Assembly (NCBI GenBank): GCA_016841945.1
Contig: JAENYC010000018.1
Coordinates: 1-64,000 of the forward strand
From: Haloplasma contractile
GTDB lineage: Bacteria; Bacillota_I; Bacilli_A; Haloplasmatales; Haloplasmataceae
DNA length: 64,000 nucleotides
Direction: 5' to 3'
Positions 54,419-63,261 of this stretch are shown here, in pieces. The translations under genes were made by a program, and so were the position numbers. The notes beneath the pieces were generated by a model. That model searched no databases and was not told the origin of the DNA. It saw only the letters and a list, made by a program, of their open reading frames with translations. Position 1 is the first letter of the stretch; every line of letters begins with the position of its first letter.

Positions 54419-56068
54419 ATGTCAACTTTTAAAATTGACGGTACTCTGTTTAAACAAATGATCATAAATGGAGTCGTTAATCTTGATAATAATTCTGATT
54501 ATATAGATGAACTAAATGTTTTCCCTGTACCTGACGGGGACACTGGGACAAACATGAAACTGACGTTAAATGCAGGCACTAAAGAGATTATCAATTTGAA
54601 TTCAAATTCTATAGCCGATGTGGCTAAAAAATTATCTCGAGGTTTATTAATGGGAGCAAGAGGGAATTCTGGCGTGATTCTATCACAGTTATTTAGAGGT
54701 TTTGCAAGTGGTGTAGAAGGCCACGATGTAGCTGATTCAGTCATTTTTGCGAAAGCACTTAAAAAAGGAGTTGAGACTGCTTACAAAGCTGTTATGAAAC
54801 CAGTTGAAGGAACAATTTTAACCGTCTCAAGGGAATCTGCAGATGAAGTAAATAGAATGGCGACTCCAGAAATGTCTTTTAAAGAGCTTTTATCAAGATT
54901 GGTAAACGAATCAAAGCGTTCTCTAAATCGTACGCCTGATTTATTACCTGTGTTAAAAGAAGTTGGAGTTGTAGACTCTGGTGGAGCAGGATTAGTGCTG
55001 ATATACGAGGGGTTTGAAAAAGCGATTAATGGTGAAATTTTAAAAGTAGATAAAAATAAAGAGACCAAACCGGATATCGTGCAAGCAAAATTTAAAGCTG
55101 AAGAAATTACATTTATGTATTGTACTGAGTTTATCGTCCAATTAGATGAAGAAAAGACTAAAACAAATCCATTTACTGAACAAAGACTTTCTAAGTTTTT
55201 GTCTTCTATTGGAGATTCTTTAGTGGTTGTTCAAGATGAAGATATTGTGAAAGTTCATGTTCATACAAATGAACCAGGTGTTGCGTTAAACTTTGCACAA
55301 AAATACGGTGAATTCGCAAAATTAAAAATAGAAAATATGAAAGAACAACATAGTACTATTGTGTCTGAAGCGAGTCATACGATGGAAGATAAGAAAGAAC
55401 CTGAGAAAAAAGAGTATGCGATTATATCCGTCTGCGTAGGAGAAGGTCTTGGAAATATCTTTAAAGAAATGGGATGCGATAAAATCATATCGGGTGGACA
55501 AACGATGAATCCATCTACAGAAGATTTTTTAAAAGCGATTAAAGAGGTTAATGCGAAAAACATTATCATTCTACCGAATAATAGTAATATCATCATGGCT
55601 GCCAATCAAGCTGCTGAGGTGACAGAAGATGTAGAAGTAAAAGTGATTCCAACTAAAACCATCCCACAAGGTTATTCATCTTTATTGATTTTTAATCCAA
55701 CAGTTGATATACAAAGTAATTATGAAGCAATGGTTGAACAGATGCATGAAGTAAAATCTGGTCAAGTAACATATGCAGTTCGAGATACCCAATATAATGG
55801 AATAGAAATAAAGAAAGATGATTATATGGGGATATTTGAAAAAAACATTGTAGTGAGTGACCATAATAGATTAGATGTAACACTTTCATTACTTAGTCAA
55901 ATGGTTGATGAGGAAACTGAAATCGTAACAGTTTTTTACGGTGATGATGTAAACGATGATGAAGTTGAAAGTATCAGTGAATATATAGAATCAAATTATA
56001 AGGATGTTGAGCTAGAAATTCTTGAAGGGAATCAACCTGTTTATTCTTATATTATCGCGATTGAATAA
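54419..56068 (+). CDS. fakA: Fatty acid kinase FakA (YloV)
   Basis: FakA phosphorylates fatty acids bound to a FakB (DegV) partner, giving acyl-phosphate for phospholipid synthesis. The 549-residue protein has the DhaL nucleotide domain with VFPVPDGDTGTNM near 36 (Mg-binding Asp), LSRGLLMGARGNSGVILSQ near 77, VDSGGAGLVLI near 184, and a C-terminal domain with VHVHTNEPG near 279 and SGGQTMNPSTEDFL near 358. ATG 54419 follows TTAGGAGGT. A FakB gene lies at 56274. It is followed by a hairpin terminator. Confidence 0.94.
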   Translation: MSTFKIDGTLFKQMIINGVVNLDNNSDYIDELNVFPVPDGDTGTNMKLTLNAGTKEIINLNSNSIADVAKKLSRGLLMGARGNSGVILSQLFRGFASGVEGHDVADSVIFAKALKKGVETAYKAVMKPVEGTILTVSRESADEVNRMATPEMSFKELLSRLVNESKRSLNRTPDLLPVLKEVGVVDSGGAGLVLIYEGFEKAINGEILKVDKNKETKPDIVQAKFKAEEITFMYCTEFIVQLDEEKTKTNPFTEQRLSKFLSSIGDSLVVVQDEDIVKVHVHTNEPGVALNFAQKYGEFAKLKIENMKEQHSTIVSEASHTMEDKKEPEKKEYAIISVCVGEGLGNIFKEMGCDKIISGGQTMNPSTEDFLKAIKEVNAKNIIILPNNSNIIMAANQAAEVTEDVEVKVIPTKTIPQGYSSLLIFNPTVDIQSNYEAMVEQMHEVKSGQVTYAVRDTQYNGIEIKKDDYMGIFEKNIVVSDHNRLDVTLSLLSQMVDEETEIVTVFYGDDVNDDEVESISEYIESNYKDVELEILEGNQPVYSYIIAIE

Positions 56069-56078
56069 TAAAAAATTT

Positions 56079-56110
56079 AAGAATTACACATATTGTGTAG
56101 TTCTTTTTTA
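56079..56110 (+). terminator. Terminator after fakA
   Basis: AAGAATTACACA pairs with TGTGTAGTTCTT with one G-T wobble, followed by T6. Confidence 0.82.
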
Positions 56111-56177
56111 TAGTACATAAAGTTAAGTAATTAGAGTTTTTGTCAAAAAATAAAAAAAAGAAAAATAGAAAAATAAA

Positions 56178-56205
56178 TTGACATATTTTTAGAATATGTT
56201 AAAAT
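56178..56205 (+). promoter_or_regulatory. Promoter of the degV-acpP unit
   Basis: TTGACA (56178-56183) and TAAAAT (56200-56205), spacer 16 bases. The FabT-like box begins four bases downstream, over the start site. Confidence 0.78.
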
Positions 56206-56208
56206 TAG

Positions 56209-56231
56209 TTTGTAATTCAAAATATTTGATA
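56209..56231 (+). promoter_or_regulatory. FabT-like operator before degV
   Basis: TTTGTAATTCAAAATATTTGATA. It resembles the FabT box (TTTGA-N3-TCAAA) with one mismatch, and shares the 15-mer AATTCAAAATATTTG with the site before accB. It covers the likely start of transcription. Confidence 0.72.
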
Positions 56232-56273
56232 TGCAAAACATTAGAAATACTAACTATTAAGGAGTGCTATAAA

Positions 56274-57128
56274 ATGACAAAAATTGCAATATTAACAGAT
56301 AGTTCATCATCTACTTATAACGTTGATCATCATTATGATAATTTATTTAGTTTAGATATACCTTGTTTTATAGGAGACAATATATTTAAGGATTTTGAAA
56401 AAAATGGTGATGAAGTCTTTTATGAAGCACTACAAAATACCGATATAGTACCTAAAACCAGTCAACCTTCAGTTGGTGAAACCCTATCAATGTATGAAAA
56501 AATTAAAGAATTAGGGTATACACACATTATCTATTTGCCAATATCTAAAGAATTAAGTGGAACATATCAAAATGGACATATCGCAAAAGATATGATAGAG
56601 GGAATAGAAATAAAGATAGTGGATACGAAGATGACAGTTTCTATTTTAGGAAGTATGGTATTTGAAGCTTGTAGGTTATCTCGTCTAGGTGATGATGTTG
56701 ATACGATTATTCAAAAAGTACTAGCTTTACGAGAAGAAACAGGATATTATGTAACGTTAAACAATCTGACTTCCCTTGTCAAAAATGGAAGACTATCTAA
56801 TGCGAAAAGTATTCTCGCTAATTTATTAAAACTAAAACCCGTCATTTCTTTAACGAATGAAGGTAAACTTGTGAGTTTAGAAACCGTTAGAACTTATAAA
56901 GCAGCGATTAAAGAAGTAATTAATAAAGTTGCATTGGAAGTAGATCAGCACAAAGGTGTCATTCATGTTGCTTATACCAATAACACCAATGATTTAGATT
57001 ATGCGTTGCAAATCATTAAAGAACGACTACCCCATATTAAAATTGAAACTTTTACATTACCAGCAACAGTTGTTGCCCATGTAGGGTTAGAAACTTTAGC
57101 AGTGGGGTATGTCAATTATAATATTTAA
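56274..57128 (+). CDS. DegV/FakB fatty acid-binding protein
   Basis: FakB proteins carry one fatty acid for phosphorylation by FakA. The 284-residue DegV fold begins TKIAILTDSSSSTY, then TSQPSVGETLSMYEKIKELGYTHIIYLPIS near 60-90, a lipid-site Ser-rich loop, and ends FTLPATVVAHVGLETLAVGY, the DegV C-terminal mark. I chose ATG 56274 behind TAAGGAGTG; the ORF upstream crosses the promoter and operator. It lies between fakA and acpP and is probably controlled by FabT, which fits a role in using external fatty acids. Confidence 0.9.
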   Translation: MTKIAILTDSSSSTYNVDHHYDNLFSLDIPCFIGDNIFKDFEKNGDEVFYEALQNTDIVPKTSQPSVGETLSMYEKIKELGYTHIIYLPISKELSGTYQNGHIAKDMIEGIEIKIVDTKMTVSILGSMVFEACRLSRLGDDVDTIIQKVLALREETGYYVTLNNLTSLVKNGRLSNAKSILANLLKLKPVISLTNEGKLVSLETVRTYKAAIKEVINKVALEVDQHKGVIHVAYTNNTNDLDYALQIIKERLPHIKIETFTLPATVVAHVGLETLAVGYVNYNI

Positions 57129-57143
57129 AATGGAGGAATGGAA

Positions 57144-57371
57144 ATGTTTTTTGAAAAAGTAAGTGAAATTATTGCGAATGAATTAAGTGTTTCAAAAGAA
57201 GAGATTAAATTAGAGACTCATTTACAAGATGATTTAGGTGCAGATAGTTTAGATGCTGTAGAACTTGTGATGACCATTGAAGAAGAGTTCGATTTATCAA
57301 TACCAGATGATGCTCTTCAAAATTTAAAAACTGTGGGCGATATCGTCCAATATTTAGAAAATAATAAATAA
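57144..57371 (+). CDS. acpP: Acyl carrier protein
   Basis: ACP carries acyl chains on a phosphopantetheine arm. The 75-residue acidic protein has the DSLDAVELVMTIEEEF signature with the attachment Ser35. The start is ATG 57144, seven bases after GGAGG; ATG 57138 is too close. It follows degV by 15 bases and is followed by a terminator. Only one acpP is in the window. It feeds the fab enzymes downstream. Confidence 0.96.
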   Translation: MFFEKVSEIIANELSVSKEEIKLETHLQDDLGADSLDAVELVMTIEEEFDLSIPDDALQNLKTVGDIVQYLENNK

Positions 57372-57375
57372 AAAT

Positions 57376-57404
57376 GTTAGCGATATTTTATCGCTATCAT
57401 TTTT
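57376..57404 (+). terminator. Terminator after acpP
   Basis: TAGCGATA (57378-57385) pairs with TATCGCTA (57389-57396), followed by an interrupted T tract. The acc-fab genes probably start from their own promoter beyond it. Confidence 0.82.
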
Positions 57405-57413
57405 ATCATTTAC

Positions 57414-57433
57414 TTTGAAATTCAAAATATTTG
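57414..57433 (+). promoter_or_regulatory. FabT-like operator before accB
   Basis: TTTGA-AAT-TCAAA (57414-57426) is a perfect match to TTTGA-N3-TCAAA, extended by ATATTTG. The 15-mer AATTCAAAATATTTG recurs at 56214-56228. It lies 17 bases before the accB ATG. Confidence 0.78.
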
Positions 57434-57449
57434 TTAATGGAGGGCATAT

Positions 57450-57857
57450 ATGGATTTTAAACAAATACAAAATATCATCAAAGATTTTGAAAATTCAAAC
57501 ATAACGAATTTAGAAATAGAGATGGAACAATTTAAATTAAAATTAAATAAAAATCAAACGCAGGAGACTTTATCAGTCGCCCCTAAAAAATTAATAGAGA
57601 AAGAAGAAAAAGTTGAAGATACAAGTTTTAAAGTAAAGTCACCGCTTGTTGGAACATTCTACGCAGCGAATTCTCCTGAGGAGTTGCCTTTTGTAGAAGT
57701 GGGACAAAAGGTCAATAAAGGTGATACCCTATGTATAATTGAAGCGATGAAAATCATGAATGAAATAACTGCTCCAATTTCTGGTGTTGTAGAATCCATT
57801 CATATTAATAATGGTGAACCAATTGGTTATGATGAAGTCATCATGTCAATTGTGTAG
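57450..57857 (+). CDS. accB: Biotin carboxyl carrier protein of acetyl-CoA carboxylase
   Basis: BCCP carries biotin between the carboxylase and transferase halves of acetyl-CoA carboxylase. The 135-residue protein has a flexible N-terminal helix, a Lys/Glu linker and a C-terminal biotinyl domain: VKSPLVGTFYAANSPEE near 63, then EAMKIMNEI with biotin Lys101, and GEPIGYDEVIM at the end. ATG 57450 follows AATGGAGGG. It heads the accBCDA-fabT-fabH-fabK-fabD cluster. A FabT-like box lies just upstream. Confidence 0.97.
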   Translation: MDFKQIQNIIKDFENSNITNLEIEMEQFKLKLNKNQTQETLSVAPKKLIEKEEKVEDTSFKVKSPLVGTFYAANSPEELPFVEVGQKVNKGDTLCIIEAMKIMNEITAPISGVVESIHINNGEPIGYDEVIMSIV

Positions 57858-57868
57858 TAGGTGTTTTC

Positions 57869-59233
57869 ATGAAAAATAAAGTATTAATCGCAAATAGAGG
57901 GGAAATTGCCGTTAGAATTATTAGAGCATGTAAAGAATTAGGAACAAGTTGTGTTGCAGTTTATTCAAAAGCAGATATTGATAGTTTGCATGTAAAATTT
58001 GCTGATGAGGCTATTTGTATTGGAAGTGAGAGAAGCACTGATAGTTATTTAAATATCAATCATATCATAAGCGCAGCGATTGCAACCGGTTGTAATGCTA
58101 TCCATCCAGGTTATGGATTTCTATCAGAAAATGAAAAATTTGCTGAGATTGTAGAAAAATGCAACATCAAGTTTATTGGACCACATCATAAAGTGATATC
58201 ACAATGTGGTAATAAATCGATGGCTAGAAAAATAGCGAAAGAAAGCGGTGTTCCAGTTGTAGAAGGATCTGATGGGATTGTAACAGATGCTAAAGAAGGA
58301 ATAAAAATAGCCAATCGTATTGGGTATCCTATATTAATTAAAGCTGCAAGTGGCGGCGGTGGCAAAGGTATTAGTATTGTTAGAGAAAAGAATGAATTTA
58401 AAAAGGTTTTTGAAAGGACAATGATGGAAGCAGAAGCCAATTTTGGCGATAAATCCGTCTATATTGAAAAATATATAGAGAATCCCAGACATATAGAAGT
58501 TCAAATATTAGCGGATCATTTTGGTCATATTATTCATTTAGGTGAACGAGATTGTTCAGTGCAAAGAAGAAATCAAAAAATGATAGAAGAAGCACCGAGT
58601 CCCTTTATTAATGATGATTTAAGAAAGCAAATTGGTGAGGCGGCAATAAAGATAGCAAAACATGTTGGCTATGAAAATGCAGGGACTGTTGAGTTCATTG
58701 TAGACCAAAAAGGAAATTTTTATTTTATTGAAATGAATACAAGGGTACAAGTTGAACATCCTGTTACAGAAATTGTCACTGGTATCGATATTGTAAAAGA
58801 GCAAATTAAAATTGCCTATCAGAAACCATTAACTTATAAACAGGAAGATATACATATAAATGGACATGCAGTCGAATGTCGTATTAATGCAGAAGACCCC
58901 ACTCAAAATTTTCGTCCTAGTCCAGGGCTGATAAAAAATTTAGTCTTACCTGGAGGCAACGGTATTAGACTAGATACACATATCTATAGTCATTATCAAG
59001 TTCCTCCTTACTATGACTCAATGCTTTCAAAAGTGATTGTACATGGTAAAAATAGAAAAGAAGCGATTCGGAAAATGCGCTTAGCACTTGAAGAATTTAT
59101 TATTGATGGAATAAAGACAAATATTGAATTTCAATATCTAATCATGCATAATCCTGATTTTGTTAGAGGAGTATATGATACGAGTTTTATCAGTAAGTTT
59201 ATAGAAACGGGTATAGGTGATAACAATGGATAA
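57869..59233 (+). CDS. accC: Acetyl-CoA carboxylase biotin carboxylase subunit
   Basis: AccC carboxylates biotin on BCCP with ATP and bicarbonate. The 454-residue ATP-grasp protein has IANRGEIAVRIIRACKELG at the start, IHPGYGFLSENEKFAE near 77, the glycine loop KAASGGGGKGI near 159, ERDCSVQRRNQKMIEEAPSP near 227, EMNTRVQVEHPVTE near 285 and ECRINAEDP near 327. ATG 57869 follows GTAGGTGT, 11 bases after accB. Its last eight bases overlap accD as ATGGATAA. Confidence 0.97.
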   Translation: MKNKVLIANRGEIAVRIIRACKELGTSCVAVYSKADIDSLHVKFADEAICIGSERSTDSYLNINHIISAAIATGCNAIHPGYGFLSENEKFAEIVEKCNIKFIGPHHKVISQCGNKSMARKIAKESGVPVVEGSDGIVTDAKEGIKIANRIGYPILIKAASGGGGKGISIVREKNEFKKVFERTMMEAEANFGDKSVYIEKYIENPRHIEVQILADHFGHIIHLGERDCSVQRRNQKMIEEAPSPFINDDLRKQIGEAAIKIAKHVGYENAGTVEFIVDQKGNFYFIEMNTRVQVEHPVTEIVTGIDIVKEQIKIAYQKPLTYKQEDIHINGHAVECRINAEDPTQNFRPSPGLIKNLVLPGGNGIRLDTHIYSHYQVPPYYDSMLSKVIVHGKNRKEAIRKMRLALEEFIIDGIKTNIEFQYLIMHNPDFVRGVYDTSFISKFIETGIGDNNG

Positions 59234-60098
59234 TTTCTTAGAAGATAGAAAATCAAAATTAGAAATCTTTAAGAAAAAAATCAGAAAAAAAAATATTAAA
59301 AATAAAAAAGTTGATATTCCTGACGGATTATTTACAAAATGCAGTGCTTGTCAAGAATTGATATTTAATGAAGACTTATTGAAGAATGATATAGTTTGTC
59401 CAAAGTGTCATCATCATTTTCGAATGAGTGCTCGTGAAAGAATTAAACTTGTTTGCGATAAAAATAGTTTCAAAGAATTATTTAAAAATATTCACACCGT
59501 TAATGTGTTAGAATTTCCTGATTATTTAAAAAAAATTGAAAATTACCAATCCAAAACAAATGAGGTGGATGCATTTATAGGTGGAGAGGCAAAAATCAAT
59601 CGTATAAAAGTAGCCATTGGTGTATTAGATAGTTATTTTATGATGGGGAGTATGGGAAATGTAGTCGGTGAGAAAGTCACTAGATTAATAGAATACGCGA
59701 CTGATAACAATCTACCCCTCGTTATATTTTCAGCATCAGGTGGTGCCAGAATGCAAGAAGGCATTTTTTCTTTAATGCAAATGGCAAAAACAAGTGCTGC
59801 TTTAAAATATCATCATAAAAAAGGATTATTGTATATCAGTGTACTAACTCATCCAACAACAGGTGGTGTAGCGGCTAGTTTTGCAACACTGGGTGATATT
59901 ATAATCGGAGAGAGAAAAGCCTTGATTGGTTTTGCGGGTCAACGTGTTATTAAAGAAACAATCAAAGAAGATTTACCTGAAGGATTTCAAACGGCTGAAT
60001 TTCAATTAGAAAAAGGTTTTGTTGATATAAATGTAGAACGAAAAGAACTGAAAAAAACCATACAAAAAATCTTATACATACACAAAAAGGTGGATTGA
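59226..60098 (+). CDS. accD: Acetyl-CoA carboxylase transferase subunit beta
   Basis: AccD, with AccA, moves the carboxyl group to acetyl-CoA. The 290-residue protein has an N-terminal zinc ribbon with four Cys (KCSACQEL and VCPKCHHHF near 28-55), then the crotonase-fold domain with SASGGARMQEGIFSLMQMAKT near 175 and THPTTGGVAASFATLGD near 211. I chose ATG 59226 behind AGGTGAT, overlapping accC by eight bases; a GTG at 59217 lies in that site. accA follows at once. Confidence 0.96.
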   Translation: MDNFLEDRKSKLEIFKKKIRKKNIKNKKVDIPDGLFTKCSACQELIFNEDLLKNDIVCPKCHHHFRMSARERIKLVCDKNSFKELFKNIHTVNVLEFPDYLKKIENYQSKTNEVDAFIGGEAKINRIKVAIGVLDSYFMMGSMGNVVGEKVTRLIEYATDNNLPLVIFSASGGARMQEGIFSLMQMAKTSAALKYHHKKGLLYISVLTHPTTGGVAASFATLGDIIIGERKALIGFAGQRVIKETIKEDLPEGFQTAEFQLEKGFVDINVERKELKKTIQKILYIHKKVD

Positions 60099-60099
60099 C

Positions 60100-60921
60100 A
60101 TGGAGAGATTAACAGAAGACCAAGTTTGGAATAAAGTCATGCTAGCCCGTCATCCTAAACGACCGACGGCCAAAACGTTAATTGAATACTTAATTAAAGA
60201 TTTTATAGAAATGCATGGAGATAGGCTTTATGGTGATGACCATAGTATAATCGCTGGTATAGGTTTTTTTGGTAAACATCCAGTTACAGTCATTGCACAG
60301 GAGAAAGGAATATCAACAGATGAAAAAATAAAACGAAACTTTGGAATGCCACATCCAGAAGGTTATCGGAAAGCACTTCGTTTGATGAAACAAGCGGAGA
60401 AATTTAATCGACCGGTTATCTTTATCATTGATACACCAGGTGCTTATCCTGGAATTGGTGCTGAAGAACGGGGACAAGCATCAGCGATTAGCCAAAATTT
60501 AAGAGATATGATTGATTTAAAAGTACCACTTATTTCAATTGTATTAAGTGAAGGTGGTAGTGGTGGCGCTCTCGCAATTGGTGTCAGTGATGAAGTATGG
60601 ATGTTTGAAAACGCAATTTATTCCATTCTTTCTCCAGAAGGTTTTGCAACTATCTTGTATAAAGATGTGAAACTAGCTAAGAAATGTGCAGGTATGATGA
60701 AATTAACGAGTGAAGCATTATATCAGTATCAAATCATTGATCATATCATTCCCGAAGTAAGTGAGGGACTACATGAAAACGTAAAATATTCTTTGGATAA
60801 ACTAAAGAAACAATTGATGAATAAAATTAACGCTTTAAAAACAATTGAGCCTAAGGATTTACTCGCATCTCGTTATCAAAAATACCGTCAAATAGGTATC
60901 TATGAAGAAAAAACAAATTAA
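60100..60921 (+). CDS. accA: Acetyl-CoA carboxylase transferase subunit alpha
   Basis: AccA is the alpha half of the carboxyltransferase. The 273-residue protein has VMLARHPKRPTAKTLIEYL near 13, EMHGDRLYGDDHSIIAGIG near 38, FNRPVIFIIDTPGAYPGIGAEERGQASAI near 103 and LSEGGSGGALAIG near 149 with the oxyanion glycines. The first ~50 residues are shorter than in E. coli, as in other Bacilli. It starts one base after accD. It overlaps fabT by 20 bases. Confidence 0.96.
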   Translation: MERLTEDQVWNKVMLARHPKRPTAKTLIEYLIKDFIEMHGDRLYGDDHSIIAGIGFFGKHPVTVIAQEKGISTDEKIKRNFGMPHPEGYRKALRLMKQAEKFNRPVIFIIDTPGAYPGIGAEERGQASAISQNLRDMIDLKVPLISIVLSEGGSGGALAIGVSDEVWMFENAIYSILSPEGFATILYKDVKLAKKCAGMMKLTSEALYQYQIIDHIIPEVSEGLHENVKYSLDKLKKQLMNKINALKTIEPKDLLASRYQKYRQIGIYEEKTN

Positions 60922-61387
60922 TATAAATACAATAGGCGATTTATTTTTTGAACTCCAATCTAAACTACAATTTTTTGAACGAAAATATTTAAAAGAATAT
61001 GGTATTGTAGATGTCACACCAAACGAAGTAAAAGTTTTATATATAATCGGAATTTCAAATATTAAATCAATGAGCGAGATAGCGGATCAATTAAAGGTGA
61101 CCCATGCGACTCTATCTATAACCGTTAATAGCCTAGTAAAAAAAGGATATGTCTTACGTACAAGGCATAAACAAGATAGAAGAGTTATTATATTATATTT
61201 AACCAAAAAAAGTTTAAGTGTGATAAAACATTATGGAATGTTTTATTATGAACTTATTAATCAATTATTTAATAATATAGATGAAGATAAAGCGATTGTA
61301 TTAAATGAGATATTAGAAAAACTCAATCAAATTATCGAAACAAACTTTTATGAAGGAATTGAGAAATATGAAGAAGATAATGAATAA
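60902..61387 (+). CDS. fabT: MarR family regulator FabT
   Basis: FabT represses fatty-acid genes, more tightly with long-chain acyl-ACP bound. The 161-residue MarR-fold protein has NEVKVLYIIGISNIKSMSEIADQLKVTHATLSITVNSLVKKGYVLRTRHKQDRRVIILYL near 40-100: the winged helix with recognition helix THATLSITVNSL and the DRR wing. It lies between accA and fabH, next to fabH as in streptococci, and two TTTGA-N3-TCAAA-like boxes are in the cluster. ATG 60902 overlaps accA by 20 bases. That it is FabT rests on context and boxes. Confidence 0.85.
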   Translation: MKKKQININTIGDLFFELQSKLQFFERKYLKEYGIVDVTPNEVKVLYIIGISNIKSMSEIADQLKVTHATLSITVNSLVKKGYVLRTRHKQDRRVIILYLTKKSLSVIKHYGMFYYELINQLFNNIDEDKAIVLNEILEKLNQIIETNFYEGIEKYEEDNE

Positions 61388-62309
61388 TGTGAAAGTTGTT
61401 TCAACAGGAAGTTATGCACCTAGTAAAATCATGACCAACTATGACTTTGAAAAAATGGTTGATACGAGTGATGAGTGGATTGTCAAACGTACAGGTATTA
61501 AAAAACGTCATTTTTCTACGGGTGAGGAAACATCAGATTTAGCTTATCAAGCAGCCATAAAAGCAATTGAGAAAGTGAACTACGATAAGACTAAAATTGA
61601 TTTATTGATTGTTGCGACTTTTACACCTGATTATAAAAGCCCTGGTGTTTCAAATCTTGTACAAGCTAAACTAGGATTAAGTGAACAAGATATGACTTGT
61701 TTTGATTTGAATTCTGGATGCACAGGTTTTATTTATGCGCTAGATGTGGCCAGTACGATGTTAAACAGTGGAAAATATCAAAGTGCTTTAGTGATTGGTG
61801 CTGAGGTGATTTCTAAAGTGATGGATTTTAATGATCGTAATACTTGTGTATTATTTGGTGATGGTGCTGGATGTGTTATTCTAGAAAATTCGAATGAAGA
61901 GAAAGAAGCATATTTTTATTCAACCAGTCGCGGTGAATTAGAGAAATCGTTGTATGTTAACGATTATGTTCATATGGATGGTAAAAAAGTATATCAATTT
62001 GCTGTTGATGCTGTAAACAAAGCAATAGAGCGCGTATTAAGCGATAGTGATACATCATTAAGTGAGATAAAAAAAATAATTCCTCATCAAGCGAATATTA
62101 GAATTATTAAGAGTGTATGTAAACATCACGATGTAAGTTTAGATGATTTTTTTCTAAATATTGAAGAATATGGAAATACATCAGCAGCATCTATCGCAAT
62201 TGCTTTAGATGAATATATAAGGTGTCAACAAAAAGTAGAAAATGATAAAATCCTACTAGTAGGATTTGGTTCTGGCTTCACTTATGGTGCAGCTTTACTA
62301 ACATTATAG
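61368..62309 (+). CDS. fabH: 3-oxoacyl-ACP synthase III
   Basis: FabH starts fatty acids by condensing acyl-CoA with malonyl-ACP. The thiolase-fold protein of about 313 residues has VDTSDEWIVKRTGIKKRHF near 30, the catalytic Cys in DLNSGCTGFIYALD near 114, PHQANIRI near 238 for the His and NTSAAS near 268 for the Asn, so the triad is complete. The start is ATG 61368, ten bases past AAGGA; ATG 61380 (overlap ATGAATAA with fabT) and ATG 61350 are possible. Branched- or straight-primer choice cannot be told. Confidence 0.95.
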   Translation: MKKIMNNVKVVSTGSYAPSKIMTNYDFEKMVDTSDEWIVKRTGIKKRHFSTGEETSDLAYQAAIKAIEKVNYDKTKIDLLIVATFTPDYKSPGVSNLVQAKLGLSEQDMTCFDLNSGCTGFIYALDVASTMLNSGKYQSALVIGAEVISKVMDFNDRNTCVLFGDGAGCVILENSNEEKEAYFYSTSRGELEKSLYVNDYVHMDGKKVYQFAVDAVNKAIERVLSDSDTSLSEIKKIIPHQANIRIIKSVCKHHDVSLDDFFLNIEEYGNTSAASIAIALDEYIRCQQKVENDKILLVGFGSGFTYGAALLTL

Positions 62310-62318
62310 GAGGAACTT

Positions 62319-63251
62319 ATGAAAAATATTGCTGAGTTACTAAACATTAAATATCCTGTTATTCAAGGAGGAATGGCAAATATAGCGACACATGTTTTAG
62401 CAGCTGCTGTATCTAATGCTGGTGGTTTAGGATTAATTGCTGCAGGCGGTAATGATGTCTTAACTGTACGCGAAGAGATTAGAAAATGTAAACAATTAAC
62501 TGATAAACCATTTGGTGTTAATATCATGTTAATGTCGCCCCATGCAAAAGATCTAGCTCAAATGGTTATAGAAGAAGATGTACAAGTTGTGACAACAGGT
62601 GCTGGAAATCCTGGTCAATACATAAAAAACTGGAAAGATAATGGGATTATCGTGATTCCTGTTGTATCTAGTGTTGCACTTGCAAAACGAGTTGAAAGAG
62701 CGGGTGCTGATGCTGTTGTTACAGAAGGAACAGAAGCTGGTGGACATATTGGAGAGTTAACCACAATGGCACTTGTTCCGCAAGTGACTGATGCTGTTTC
62801 TATTCCTGTCATAGCTGCAGGTGGTATTGCTGATAAAAGACAAGTACTTGCGGCATTTGCGCTTGGTGCAAAAGGTGTGCAAGTAGGAACAGTTCTTTTA
62901 GCAAGTGAAGAATGTCCGATTCATGAAAACTATAAAAATAAGGTTTTAAAAGCGAGTGATTCGGCTACAATTGTGACTGGTAGGGGAACGGGTGCACCAG
63001 TTCGTGTCCTAAAAAATAAAATGGCAAGGGAGTATGTCAAGATGTCAGATAAAGGCGCTACTTTAGAAGAATTAGAAGTACTTACATTAGGTTCATTAAG
63101 ACGTGCTGTATTTGATGGGGATTTAGATCGCGGATCCTTTATGGCAGGCCAAGTAGCAGGTTTAGTCAATGAAATGAGAACGATTAAACAAATATTTGAA
63201 GATTTATTTTTAGATATTAATAACTATAAAAATAATTTAGAAATACTATAG
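62319..63251 (+). CDS. fabK: Enoyl-ACP reductase II (FabK)
   Basis: FabK is the FMN-dependent, triclosan-resistant enoyl reductase typical of streptococci, enterococci and clostridia. The 310-residue TIM barrel has YPVIQGGMANIATHVLAAAVSNAGGLG near 12, KPFGVNIML near 64, EGTEAGGHIGELTTMALVPQV near 135, IAAGGIADKRQVLAAFALGAKGVQ near 168 for FMN phosphate, and the late TGRGTGAPVRVLKN. ATG 62319 follows TAGGAGGA. It lies between fabH and fabD, as in streptococci. Confidence 0.95.
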   Translation: MKNIAELLNIKYPVIQGGMANIATHVLAAAVSNAGGLGLIAAGGNDVLTVREEIRKCKQLTDKPFGVNIMLMSPHAKDLAQMVIEEDVQVVTTGAGNPGQYIKNWKDNGIIVIPVVSSVALAKRVERAGADAVVTEGTEAGGHIGELTTMALVPQVTDAVSIPVIAAGGIADKRQVLAAFALGAKGVQVGTVLLASEECPIHENYKNKVLKASDSATIVTGRGTGAPVRVLKNKMAREYVKMSDKGATLEELEVLTLGSLRRAVFDGDLDRGSFMAGQVAGLVNEMRTIKQIFEDLFLDINNYKNNLEIL

Positions 63252-63261
63252 GTGATGATGG

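Noticed and set aside
56196-56273. Longer DegV protein from ATG 56196
   Set aside because: It would cover the -10 box and the FabT-like operator; ATG 56274 has TAAGGAGTG and the family start TKIAILTDSS.
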